37,510 nucleotides of DNA from Anaerolineaceae bacterium (GTDB lineage Bacteria; Chloroflexota; Anaerolineae; Anaerolineales; Anaerolineaceae). The notes beneath the pieces were generated by a model. It worked only from the letters and a program-made list of their open reading frames with translations, had not been told where the DNA came from and did not search any database. A program made the position numbers and the translations under genes. Shown here piece after piece: positions 23,334 to 31,783 of the stretch (position 1 is its first letter; each line of letters begins with the position of its first letter). Location of the stretch: NCBI GenBank assembly GCA_003524305.1, contig DQHW01000008.1:1-37510 (forward strand), in the 5' to 3' direction.

Positions 23334-25096
23334 TTGTAATCTGCCTCCAATTGAGTCATTTGTGCGTCAATCGCTTCATGAATTTCATCAATCATGCTCA
23401 ATTTATCATTTGGAATCTGTGTCTTCATACGGATAAGCGTATCGACTACGGGCAACTTGTGAATGACGCTAATGGTGGCGCCCATTTTAATGATGTCGTG
23501 AGCACGGTCATGGAAGTAAAGCATCAAGGCCAGCATTCCAATCTGTTTTTGAACAGTGGAATAAGCATCGATGGTATCCATGGCGTTTTGCTGCAAGAAA
23601 CCTTCACGTAAAAGACGGGCAGTTTCAAGCACCAAACGCTGCTCATCGGGCAGGGCATCAGGCCCAACCAGTTTAACGATTTGTGATAGACGGCTTTCTT
23701 CACTGAGCAGTTCCATGGCTTTATTGCGCATGCCAAGCCAGTCGCGGTCAGTTGCCTTATGCCACCAAGGTGCTACATCGTCCAGGTATTCGCTATAACT
23801 ATCCAGCCAGTTGATGGAAGGGAAGTGCCTTGCGGATGCCAGGGATTTATCAAGAGCCCAGAAGCAGCGGATGAACCTTTTGGTGTGTTGGGTAACCGGT
23901 TCAGAGAAGTCACCGCCTGGGGGCGAGACTGCGCCGATGATACTGACAGAGCCATCATTACCCGAAAGGGTGTGGACGTAACCGGCTCTTTCATAGAATT
24001 CGGCCAAACGGGCAGCCAGGTAAGCAGGGTAGCCTTCTTCTGCAGGCATTTCTTCAAGACGGCCAGAAACTTCGCGCAAGGCTTCAGCCCAACGGGAGGT
24101 GGAATCTGCCATCAATGCGACGTGGTAACCCATGTCGCGGTAATATTCTGCAATGGTAATGCCAGTGTAAACACTCGCTTCGCGGGCAGCCACAGGCATG
24201 TTCGAGGTGTTGGCGATCAACACGGTTCGTTCCATCAAAGGATGGCCGGAACGGGGATCGATCAACTCGGGGAATTCCTGAAGTACCTCGGTCATTTCAT
24301 TGCCGCGCTCACCGCATCCGATGTAGATCACAACCTGGGCATCTGCATACTTGGCGATGGAGTGCTGGGTAACGGTCTTTCCGGCACCGAATCCACCGGG
24401 GATGGCAGCCGCGCCGCCTTTACCAAGCGGGAAGAAGGTGTCGAGCACACGCTGACCGGTGATCAACGGAATGGATTGATCCAAACGGGTTTTATAGGGG
24501 CGCAGGCGGCGGATAGGCCATCGCTGCAGCATGGTTAATTCTTTTTCACCGTCCGCGGTTTTGACGCGGGCAATGGGTTCAATAATGGTGTAGGCTTTGG
24601 CAGGCGCCACCCAGGTTACGGTGCCAGAAATATCGGGCGGGATCATGACACGGTGTTCGATTGAAGGCGTTTCAGGAACGGTTCCGATGATCTCACCGCC
24701 GGTAACAACCGTACCTTCTTTCATGATCGGGGTGAATTCCCATCGATCTTTCCGGTACAAAGGTGTCAAATGCACGCCGCGGCTGATAAACGAGCCGGTG
24801 CGCATTTCAATGACCGGTAAGGGGCGTTGAATGCCATCAAAGATACTACGCAAAAGACCGGGGCCTAATTCCACCGAGAGGGGCAGGCCGGTTCCAAATA
24901 CTGGGGCACCAGGATGCATCCCCGAGGTCTCTTCATAGACTTGAATGGTGATCATGCTGCCATTGAGACCAATGACTTCACCAATCAAGTGTTCTTCACC
25001 AACTTCAACCAATTCCATCATACCCACATTACGCGAACCTTCCGCGCGGATAACAGGACCATTAATCCATTTGACGGTTCCTACGCGTTCACTCAT
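23330..25096 (-). CDS. atpA: V/A-type ATPase subunit A (catalytic)
   Basis: This encodes 588 residues, the catalytic ATPase subunit. It has a beta-barrel start (GTVKWINGPVIRAEG), the long non-homologous insertion of A subunits (about 115-185), and the Walker A GGFGAGKT at 234-241. YIGCGERGNEMTEVL and ADSTSRWAEALREVSGRLEE carry the catalytic glutamate and Walker B region. The start overlaps subunit E by four bases and the stop overlaps subunit B by four bases. Confidence 0.97.
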   Translation of the reverse strand: MSERVGTVKWINGPVIRAEGSRNVGMMELVEVGEEHLIGEVIGLNGSMITIQVYEETSGMHPGAPVFGTGLPLSVELGPGLLRSIFDGIQRPLPVIEMRTGSFISRGVHLTPLYRKDRWEFTPIMKEGTVVTGGEIIGTVPETPSIEHRVMIPPDISGTVTWVAPAKAYTIIEPIARVKTADGEKELTMLQRWPIRRLRPYKTRLDQSIPLITGQRVLDTFFPLGKGGAAAIPGGFGAGKTVTQHSIAKYADAQVVIYIGCGERGNEMTEVLQEFPELIDPRSGHPLMERTVLIANTSNMPVAAREASVYTGITIAEYYRDMGYHVALMADSTSRWAEALREVSGRLEEMPAEEGYPAYLAARLAEFYERAGYVHTLSGNDGSVSIIGAVSPPGGDFSEPVTQHTKRFIRCFWALDKSLASARHFPSINWLDSYSEYLDDVAPWWHKATDRDWLGMRNKAMELLSEESRLSQIVKLVGPDALPDEQRLVLETARLLREGFLQQNAMDTIDAYSTVQKQIGMLALMLYFHDRAHDIIKMGATISVIHKLPVVDTLIRMKTQIPNDKLSMIDEIHEAIDAQMTQLEADYK

Positions 25097-25710
25097 AGAG
25101 TCTCTCCCATAAGCAGGTGATACACAGGAGAACGCAATTCACCTTCAAGGCGGCGCAGACGGGTTTCGAGCGTGTTGTCATAATTAAGATGCCCATCTGC
25201 TGTTTCTGCAACGATTCCTGTTCCTTTTTTCAAGGGTTCACCTAATTCAATTGTTCCATCAAATTTTGTACTAATTTTTTTGAGGACAGAGTCTTTTAAT
25301 AAATCATGGGTTACTTTATCAGCATGGAGAATTACCTTGTTCACCGCCAATTGCTGGATTGCTTCCAATGCCAGGGATTCGACAATGGCAGGATAATCGC
25401 TGTAATTCTGGACGGCGGGTATCTTTTCCATCGAAGATTCAAATACGCTTACTAATAATTTCTCGCGAGATTCCAATATCAAAGTTCGTGCATTCAATTG
25501 GGCGGTTGCTATTGCCTGACCGCGAATTCGGTCGGCATCGTTCTTGGCTTGTTCCAGAATTCGCTTCTTGTCAGCGGCAATCACTTCTTGAGCGTGATTT
25601 CTGATCTGTTCAGCCTTGGCTTTGGCTTCACCGAGGATTTTCTCGGCATCGGCTTCAGCTTGTTGGATGATCTCTCGAGAGAGTCTTTGAATATTGTCAT
25701 CTTGTGTCAT
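25093..25710 (-). CDS. atpE: V/A-type ATPase subunit E (peripheral stalk)
   Basis: This encodes 205 residues. The first 80 residues are a long charged Ala/Lys/Glu helix (AEADAEKILGEAKAKAEQIR), expected for the stalk coiled coil with subunit G. The globular C-terminus has a GTGIVAETADGHLNYDNTL pattern typical of subunit E, which docks on the A/B head. It overlaps the subunit A start by four bases and is 46 bases from subunit F. The upstream gap holds no clear second promoter. Confidence 0.9.
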   Translation of the reverse strand: MTQDDNIQRLSREIIQQAEADAEKILGEAKAKAEQIRNHAQEVIAADKKRILEQAKNDADRIRGQAIATAQLNARTLILESREKLLVSVFESSMEKIPAVQNYSDYPAIVESLALEAIQQLAVNKVILHADKVTHDLLKDSVLKKISTKFDGTIELGEPLKKGTGIVAETADGHLNYDNTLETRLRRLEGELRSPVYHLLMGETL

Positions 25711-25756
25711 ACGTTATACCTATCTGATCTGTTGAGGGTCTTTGGCCTGGATTAGG

Positions 25757-26062
25757 CTAGATCTTGATCCCGATGGCACGCAGCAACACGTCGCCAATCG
25801 AGGGTTGATCTGCACTTGTTCCGTTAACACCTGGAATTTCAACCACCAAGGGAACAGTACTGTTTTGTCTGAGCTGGTCCATGCGAGTTTCAATGAGCTT
25901 GGAAACATCTTGAGTGATCAAGATGATGCCAATATCACTCGAAGCCATCGCCTCATCAAGCGCCTTGTTCGTCTCGGCGGCTGTGGATACAGGTATACCC
26001 TGAACTCCAGCTAATGAGAAACCCAAAACTGCTTGAGGATGACCTATTACAAGGACTTTCAT
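25757..26062 (-). CDS. atpF: V/A-type ATPase subunit F
   Basis: This encodes 101 residues with the alternating beta/alpha pattern of subunit F, a small Rossmann-like rotor protein that binds the D shaft. MKVLVIGHP starts the first strand, IGIILITQDVSKLIE is the conserved centre, and VPLVVEIPG follows. Length matches the family (about 100). The start lies six bases after the subunit K stop. Confidence 0.92.
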   Translation of the reverse strand: MKVLVIGHPQAVLGFSLAGVQGIPVSTAAETNKALDEAMASSDIGIILITQDVSKLIETRMDQLRQNSTVPLVVEIPGVNGTSADQPSIGDVLLRAIGIKI

Positions 26063-26068
26063 GACCTG

Positions 26069-26509
26069 TTAACCGTTAAGGATCATGAATGAGATGATCA
26101 AACCGTAGATGGCGACACCTTCTGCCATACCCACGAAGATCAATGAACGACCGAAGGACTCTGGTTTTTCAGCAATAACACCAATGGCTGCAGCACCAGT
26201 GCTGGCAACTGCAATACCTGCGCCGATACAGGCAAGACCGGTTGAAAGACCAGCAGCCAATGAGACAAAGGCGTCAGGTGCGGAGGCGGCAGCTTCTTGT
26301 AATCCGGCAGCCATAACTGTTGAAGGTGAAGCCAGCCAGACGAGACCAAAGCCTGCAACCATTAAACCGACGATTGCATTGAAGCCGTTCAAACCAAACA
26401 TCAGTTTGCGGGTGGCTTTGACGGGTTCATTTTTGCGGTCGCGCAAAAAGAAAATAACGGCAGGGATCAAGGGAATCAAACCAACGAGAATTGCAACAAT
26501 CAGAATCAT
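26069..26509 (-). CDS. atpK: V/A-type ATPase proteolipid subunit K (c-ring)
   Basis: This encodes 146 residues. TM helices lie at about 2-23, 42-60, 82-107 and 123-144. Only the last two form the ion-binding hairpin, with the essential acid Glu130 in GMAEGVAIYG; GAGIAVASTGAAAIG is the glycine-rich partner helix. This long form, with an extra N-terminal helix and a signal-like segment ending near MAAGLQ, resembles the proteolipid of clostridial V-type clusters. Compared with the Na+-pumping Enterococcus ring, the glutamine at the Gln110 site is replaced by Val101, which argues for protons. It lies between subunits I and F. Confidence 0.9.
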   Translation of the reverse strand: MILIVAILVGLIPLIPAVIFFLRDRKNEPVKATRKLMFGLNGFNAIVGLMVAGFGLVWLASPSTVMAAGLQEAAASAPDAFVSLAAGLSTGLACIGAGIAVASTGAAAIGVIAEKPESFGRSLIFVGMAEGVAIYGLIISFMILNG

Positions 26510-26528
26510 TATGTTTCTCCTTTATAGA

Positions 26529-28487
26529 TTAATCGTTTTCTGCTGGATGGAGAGACAACGGTTCGAACTTTTTGCCTCCACCGTTAAAGAATTTACCAAA
26601 GATTTCATAATATGTAAGTCTCATCGTCTGTATGCCGACAATCAATCCTTCGAATCCAACGATGAACACCAAACCGATGAGGAAGACAATCCAATAGCCA
26701 ATCCCTTGAGTTGGGCTGACCATTCCACCAAGGATGAAGAACACACCGCTTAAATTGCTGTGAGCCACTGCAAAGGCGCCTACACGGACGAAGGAGAGGC
26801 TGTTGCTCAAATAGCTAATCATAACTTCGAGTAATTCAAAGAAGACCTGCACAGCAAACATGGCAACACCGCCGTGAATTAATGGTCGGTGGCCTTCCAT
26901 CAGACGGATGAAGACTTCAGCACCGCCAATGGCAATTACACCAATGCCGGTAGCGATGATAAATGGAATTTTTGGCAGACCATAAGCTGGCATGGCAAGC
27001 GCAAGTCCGGTTCCTATGAGGGACCAATATAACCAAAGTCCGGCTATGCCATTCTTTGAGAATATCAGGTTCGGCCAATCTTTCATCTTGAAAAGGTTAA
27101 AGATATTGAGCAGGTAACCAATTGAAAGCACAAATACTCCCGCGACCACGGTGATGATCAAGATGGTCATAATATCTTCAGCAGGGTGCATCCATAAGGC
27201 TGGGATGACATGCTCATATCCCAGGATACTTCCATATAGGAAACCAAAAATAGTCGACATTATGCCGCAGGCAAAAATGATTGGATTTAATCCACCAAGC
27301 CCTTTCATAAACTTGAGCTTTTTGGTCATTCCCAAGAAACCAAAGAGGGTGATGATCAATCCATGCCCTACGTCTCCGAACATGGCGCCAAATAAGAGCG
27401 GGAACAAGATGGCAACCAATGGTGTGGGATCAAGCTCACCGTATTTAGGTTCGGCATAATTTGATACCAGCATTTGGAAGGGGCGCAGCAATTTTGGATT
27501 ATTTAAAGCAATGGGAACTTCGTTGCTATCATTATCGCGTTTTTTGGTGCGTGTTTCAATCAGAATATCCTGAGAGATGGCTTTGAGTTTGACTTTTAAG
27601 TTATTGATTTGAGATGAGAATATCCAACCCACGATGATGTATGTGTATTTCAAACGTCCGTATTTCAAAATTGCATTGGTGGTCAGGTGGCTGCACTTAA
27701 TATCCCATAAAAGATCAGTCAGCTCGGTTTCTTTAGCCTTGCGAATTTCAATCAGCGGTTCTTTGAGTTTTTCGATATTTGCTTCAGAATCAAGAATGGA
27801 TTTCTTGACCGAATCAACAATTTGGGCGGGAGTGCCTTTGAAGTCTTGAGGAATGTTGATGGGATCCAGGTATGCACTTCTGGCAGCACGATCAAGCATA
27901 TCCGAATTTTCACGGCTGGCAGCCAGCCAAACCACGGATTTCTGGGGTTTTTGGTTCAACGTGAACAATTCATGAGGAATTCGAGCCAGGCTGGTGCTGA
28001 GGCGATCAATATTCTCATTGGGAATGATGCCAATAATTGAAGCCACATATTTTGCGTTCTGCATCAGTGAAAAATCGACATCAATGCCTGTCAGCGGCTC
28101 AATCTGCATGAGAACCGTTTTCAGGTGTTCGATTTTCTTGGTTTCAAGGCTTATTTGGTCTACCAGTTCCTTGACCTGTTTTTCCACTGCGTCCACGATG
28201 CCTTTGGCAACCTCAACATCAATCAAGGTGTCATAATCTCGTTGTTTGGGGCTTGTCTTTAGCACACCCAACGACAAAAGAATTGAATGAAGTCTGCGTT
28301 CCAGTATGGAATAGGCTGCGGCTTTTTCTTGCCATAAATTTACCTGGGGATGATTTTTATCAGAACTCAAATAATTGACATCGGTCTGGCTAAAAATCCC
28401 TTGACCACTCAAGGCCTTGGTAATGGTGATCAAGTCTTTGGCAGGAGCAATAATTTCGATCTCAGTCATTTCTTGCGGATAGAACAT
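26529..28487 (-). CDS. atpI: V/A-type ATPase subunit I (a-subunit, stator)
   Basis: This encodes 652 residues. The N-terminal half (about 1-350) is soluble with long helices and strands (EIEIIAPAKDLITITKAL start), forming the arm that meets the peripheral stalk. The C-terminal half has about seven to eight membrane helices beginning near PTPLVAILFPLLFGAMFGDVGHG. The conserved arginine of the ion half-channel is in SLSFVRVGAFAVAHSN (about 590). The ATG has GGAG five to six bases upstream. It lies 25 bases after subunit C and 19 bases before subunit K. Confidence 0.95.
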   Translation of the reverse strand: MFYPQEMTEIEIIAPAKDLITITKALSGQGIFSQTDVNYLSSDKNHPQVNLWQEKAAAYSILERRLHSILLSLGVLKTSPKQRDYDTLIDVEVAKGIVDAVEKQVKELVDQISLETKKIEHLKTVLMQIEPLTGIDVDFSLMQNAKYVASIIGIIPNENIDRLSTSLARIPHELFTLNQKPQKSVVWLAASRENSDMLDRAARSAYLDPINIPQDFKGTPAQIVDSVKKSILDSEANIEKLKEPLIEIRKAKETELTDLLWDIKCSHLTTNAILKYGRLKYTYIIVGWIFSSQINNLKVKLKAISQDILIETRTKKRDNDSNEVPIALNNPKLLRPFQMLVSNYAEPKYGELDPTPLVAILFPLLFGAMFGDVGHGLIITLFGFLGMTKKLKFMKGLGGLNPIIFACGIMSTIFGFLYGSILGYEHVIPALWMHPAEDIMTILIITVVAGVFVLSIGYLLNIFNLFKMKDWPNLIFSKNGIAGLWLYWSLIGTGLALAMPAYGLPKIPFIIATGIGVIAIGGAEVFIRLMEGHRPLIHGGVAMFAVQVFFELLEVMISYLSNSLSFVRVGAFAVAHSNLSGVFFILGGMVSPTQGIGYWIVFLIGLVFIVGFEGLIVGIQTMRLTYYEIFGKFFNGGGKKFEPLSLHPAEND

Positions 28488-28512
28488 ATTCTCTCCGTTG
28501 GTCAGTTAATAA

Positions 28513-29577
28513 TTATTTTATTAAATCAAAGGTAACGAATTCGTTGTATTTTTCAACAGGAACCTGGTTGGCTTTGGCTTCAATTAAAACGGTCAAATTA
28601 CGAATTTCATAATCTAACAGCACCAAGTAACCCAGTGGAATACCAATTTGAAATGGATTGCCTTCAAATACGCCGTGACATTTTTGAGCGATCTGCTTTT
28701 CAAGCATCATCTCAAGCTTTGGCAATCCGGTATGCAAATCAAGAAGAACATCATCCACATTGCGAAGTTCTGGATAAACTTGTTTCACGATGTGAGTGAT
28801 TTCAGCTCCGGCAGCAATGCTGCGGATGCTGTCATCGTGAACTCGATAACCAAAGGGCAGGGTGTAATTAATGACTTCTTCTTCTGAGAGTTTGTGATAG
28901 ACACTGTAACGAATAGCCCACATCAGATTGTTCATGTCGAGCATGGAACCGATGATGCGTGCGGCATATTCCTGGTCTTCACGCGGAAGTTTCTTGACAT
29001 CATTCCACAATTCGCGCCAATAAGCGAGATCCAAAGCGACTTCAATGGGGAAGAGACTTTGTTCCGCACTGTAGCGATTCATGGCAAAAGCCAGGGTATC
29101 ATAATAGGGTGTGCCACGTAATAATTCCACTGCCTGGGCAACATTTCCGGTTTCGACCATAGCCTGGGTGGGTAAAACACCCTCAGGTCCAAATGGGAAT
29201 AGTACGAAACGCACTTTATCCCAACTTGAATTGATGACGATACCACGAAGAACAGCTTTTAGATTGTTGACTTCATGCATTCGATACAACTGAAGAATTA
29301 CATTCTTTACAGAATCTGGAGAAGCGTTAATGATGGTGTGAAACTCGTCACTAAGCCGTTGTCTGATAAGAAATGCTGCACGTCTGGCAGTCAACTCTTT
29401 GTCTTTGGCAAGTTCTAGGTAAGAGCCATAAGGAGTAGTTTTTAACTGAGTAAAGAGTGAATCAAGGTCAGGTGCTTCACTTAAGGCTATAAAATCTTTT
29501 CTTGTGAGCAAGGTTGAGTATTTAACCCGTACCCGCGCATTACCTGCAGCATAATCTGAGGTTGCGTTAAAGGACAT
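28513..29577 (-). CDS. atpC: V/A-type ATPase subunit C (d-like rotor cap)
   Basis: This encodes 354 residues from the ATG at 29577, which has GAGGA upstream; longer in-frame extensions run back into the subunit G gene and lack a site. It is all helical and belongs to the family that caps the c-ring and connects it to the D/F shaft. NARVRVKYSTLLTRKDF at the start and VLLDYEIRNLTVLIEAKANQ at the end are typical of subunit C. Four bases separate it from the subunit G stop. Its place before subunit I differs from the usual C-after-E order. Confidence 0.9.
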   Translation of the reverse strand: MSFNATSDYAAGNARVRVKYSTLLTRKDFIALSEAPDLDSLFTQLKTTPYGSYLELAKDKELTARRAAFLIRQRLSDEFHTIINASPDSVKNVILQLYRMHEVNNLKAVLRGIVINSSWDKVRFVLFPFGPEGVLPTQAMVETGNVAQAVELLRGTPYYDTLAFAMNRYSAEQSLFPIEVALDLAYWRELWNDVKKLPREDQEYAARIIGSMLDMNNLMWAIRYSVYHKLSEEEVINYTLPFGYRVHDDSIRSIAAGAEITHIVKQVYPELRNVDDVLLDLHTGLPKLEMMLEKQIAQKCHGVFEGNPFQIGIPLGYLVLLDYEIRNLTVLIEAKANQVPVEKYNEFVTFDLIK

Positions 29578-29581
29578 TAGA

Positions 29582-29893
29582 TTATCCTCGACCCACAACT
29601 CTCGAGATGACATAAGTCGTGGACCGCTCAAAGTTGTGCTTGGCAAGAGCCGCATTTTTTTGAGTGGTTTCTTCTGCCTGGCTCAGTATCTTGTCAGATT
29701 CATCCTTAGTTTGGGCGTTGGCTATTAAAGTTTGAGCTTCTTTCTCTGCTTGCAAACGGGCATTTTCGACCAAGGTTTTTACTTCCTGTTCGGCCAGTTG
29801 GGGCATACGGTCCGCTTCAGCAACAGCCTTGCTAAAGATCTCATCAGCTTTCTTTTCAATTTCGATTACTTCCTGGATGCGTTTTTCGTTCAA
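29582..29893 (-). CDS. V/A-type ATPase subunit G/H (peripheral stalk), TTG start
   Basis: This encodes 103 residues, one long charged coiled coil (ADEIFSKAVAEADRMPQLAE region and KEAQTLIANAQTKDESDKI), as expected for subunit G/H that pairs with E in the stator stalk. The start is TTG, with a strong GAGGAG nine bases upstream. It is the first gene of the operon; a TATAAT box lies 45 bases upstream. The position before the C and I genes and the length support the assignment, though the coiled-coil sequence alone is not specific. Confidence 0.8.
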   Translation of the reverse strand: MNEKRIQEVIEIEKKADEIFSKAVAEADRMPQLAEQEVKTLVENARLQAEKEAQTLIANAQTKDESDKILSQAEETTQKNAALAKHNFERSTTYVISRVVGRG

Positions 29894-29937
29894 AGTGAAA
29901 TTCTCCTCTTCGTTCCGACCTGAATTTCAATCACATT

Positions 29938-29943
29938 ATTATA
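29938..29943 (-). promoter_or_regulatory. -10 element of the V/A-ATPase operon
   Basis: Read on the minus strand, GGTATAAT places a perfect TATAAT at 29943-29938, about 45 bases upstream of the TTG start of subunit G. The -35 region at 17 bases is AT-rich but poor. Confidence 0.5.
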
Positions 29944-30038
29944 CCTTCTCGTATGGAAAAATAAATAAAGATGGTATAAAAACTTTGTTCAATCTGGATT
30001 GTAACAAAAAAAGTCTATAATTGCCTCTTTTTCGTTGA

Positions 30039-30044
30039 TATAAT
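30039..30044 (+). promoter_or_regulatory. Candidate -10 element of murE
   Basis: GATATAATTTG gives TATAAT at 30039-30044, 46 bases before the murE start. A second TATAAT at 30016-30021 lies upstream; no clear -35 accompanies either. Confidence 0.4.
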
Positions 30045-30090
30045 TTGATACAAATTATCTAACTTGTCAGAGTAAATCGGAAAAAGATTG

Positions 30091-31653
30091 ATGACAATGC
30101 AAACTTCAAAGAAACTCATTCATCTGATCAATGATTGTCCCAATTGTCTTGAGACTGATACCCAGTATCCAGATATTGAAATTACCGGGATTCAATTTGA
30201 TTCACGTAAAGTATGCTTTGGTAACCTTTTTGTGGCACTCACCGGCGGCAGCGCGGATGGACATGACTATATTCCGACGGCTATATCAAATGGCGCTACG
30301 GCTGTCGTTGGCACAAAAGATTTAAAGTTGACGGTTCCTTACTTAAAAGTAAAAGACTCACGTGAAGCACTGGCATATCTGGCGGCTTCATTTAACGACC
30401 ATCCGGGCCGAAAACTGATTGTGATAGGCGTCACAGGCACAGATGGCAAGACCACCACCTCGAACTTACTATTTCAAATATTGAAAATTGCCGGTTTGAA
30501 AGCCGGATTAGTTTCAACTGTCAACGCTGTCATCGGTGATGAAGTGATTGACACAGGTTTTCATGTCACCACACCTGAGGCTACCGAAGTTCAAGAATTG
30601 CTCGCAAAAATGGTCAAGACGGGGTTGACTCATGTGGTGCTTGAAACCACCTCGCATGGTTTGGCACAGCATCGGGTGACAGGCTGCGAGTTTGACATTG
30701 CCGTGGTGACCAATATCACCCATGAGCACCTCGATTATCACGGTTCATATGAAGGTTACCGAAACGCCAAAGCGCGTTTGTTTGCTCTATTGAATGAGAC
30801 TAAAGAAAAACCGTTTGGAAATCCCCGATTGGCTGTCTTGAATGCCGATGATGATGCTTACAGCTTTCTGAATGAGATCGTAAAAGACAATAAATGTAGT
30901 TACAGTATGTCGGGTAATGGAACTGTGAATGCTTCAAACATTCGCTATTCACCGGTTGGCACCGATTTTGTGATTGAAGTGAACAAAGCCATCGTTTCAA
31001 TTCATTGCAATTTACCAGGCGCCTTCAACGTATCGAACTGCCTGGCGGCTTTCACGGCTGCGGTTGAGGGGCTGGGGATCGATGCTGAGGTCGCCGCCCG
31101 AGGTATTGCAGAATTGCCTGGTGTCTCAGGCCGCATGGAATGGATTGATCTTGGTCAGCCGTTTACCGCCATGGTGGATTTTGCGCATACCCCCAATGCA
31201 CTGCTGAGAGCGATTGAAACCGCAAGACAGATGACGCACGGCAGGGTGATTGCTGTGTTTGGTTCGGCTGGACTACGTGACCGACAGAAGCGGCGTATGA
31301 TGGCTGAAACATCAGTTAAAATGGCGGATATTACCATCCTCACCGCGGAAGACCCGCGCACCGAATCACTGGATGATATTCTGGCAGAAATGGCTGATGA
31401 AGCGGTCAAAGCCGGCGGCATCGAAGGGCTGACTTTTTACAGGGTGCCAGATCGCGGTGATGCCATCCGATTGGGCGTGAAGCTTGCTCAGCCAGGCGAC
31501 CTGGTAATGCCTTGCGGCAAGGGGCACGAACAATCCATGTGCTTCGGCACGGTCGAGTATGCTTGGGATGACCGCACCGCGCTACGGGCTGCATTATCTG
31601 AATACATGCATGTCAACGGACCGCGCATGCCTGAACTTCCGACTTCAAAGTGA
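30091..31653 (+). CDS. murE: UDP-MurNAc-tripeptide ligase (MurE)
   Basis: This encodes 520 residues from the ATG at 30091; a TTG just before it is less likely. It adds the third amino acid to UDP-MurNAc-L-Ala-D-Glu in cytoplasmic peptidoglycan synthesis. An N-terminal UDP-binding domain (FDSRKVCFGNLFVAL) is followed by the ATP site GVTGTDGKTTT at about 113-123. ETTSHGLAQHRV and NITHEHLDYHGSYEGY follow. The third domain has ELPGVSGRMEWIDLG, FAHTPNALLRAI and the specificity loop AEDPRTE near 433. The arginine favours diaminopimelate, but the DNPR of classical enzymes is EDPR here. It is divergent from the ATPase operon and convergent with pnp. Confidence 0.93.
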   Translation: MTMQTSKKLIHLINDCPNCLETDTQYPDIEITGIQFDSRKVCFGNLFVALTGGSADGHDYIPTAISNGATAVVGTKDLKLTVPYLKVKDSREALAYLAASFNDHPGRKLIVIGVTGTDGKTTTSNLLFQILKIAGLKAGLVSTVNAVIGDEVIDTGFHVTTPEATEVQELLAKMVKTGLTHVVLETTSHGLAQHRVTGCEFDIAVVTNITHEHLDYHGSYEGYRNAKARLFALLNETKEKPFGNPRLAVLNADDDAYSFLNEIVKDNKCSYSMSGNGTVNASNIRYSPVGTDFVIEVNKAIVSIHCNLPGAFNVSNCLAAFTAAVEGLGIDAEVAARGIAELPGVSGRMEWIDLGQPFTAMVDFAHTPNALLRAIETARQMTHGRVIAVFGSAGLRDRQKRRMMAETSVKMADITILTAEDPRTESLDDILAEMADEAVKAGGIEGLTFYRVPDRGDAIRLGVKLAQPGDLVMPCGKGHEQSMCFGTVEYAWDDRTALRAALSEYMHVNGPRMPELPTSK

Positions 31654-31678
31654 ATAATGCTTCTCAATATTTAGATTA

Positions 31679-31715
31679 CAAGTTTCCGATTTCTTTTGAA
31701 GAAATCGGAAACTTG
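31679..31715. repeat. Perfect 17-bp hairpin between murE and pnp
   Basis: Bases 31679-31695 and 31699-31715 are perfect reverse complements around a TTG centre. Neither side has a T-tract, so it is not a standard intrinsic terminator. It lies 25 bases after the murE stop and next to a proper bidirectional terminator. Confidence 0.85.
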
Positions 31716-31746
31716 AACCAATCAAGATATAAATTCAGCAAGGCAT

Positions 31747-31777
31747 AAAAACCGGAAGTCTCAGACTCCCGGTTTTT
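31747..31777. terminator. Bidirectional terminator between murE and pnp
   Basis: AAAAACCGG (31747-31755) pairs with CCGGTTTTT (31769-31777). After one mismatch an inner AGTC/GACT stem follows with a TCA loop. T-runs lie on the descending side of both strands. It is six bases after the pnp stop (minus) and about 94 bases after murE (plus). Confidence 0.88.
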
Positions 31778-31783
31778 TGTTGA

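Noticed and set aside
23759..24538. Long plus-strand frame of 259 codons opposite subunit A
   Set aside because: It is antisense to a clear catalytic ATPase subunit, with no recognisable protein and no promoter; it reflects codon bias of the opposite strand.
26109..26753. Plus-strand frame of 214 codons opposite subunits K and I
   Set aside because: It is antisense to two well-supported subunits and its translation is a low-complexity Ala/Pro/Thr mixture.
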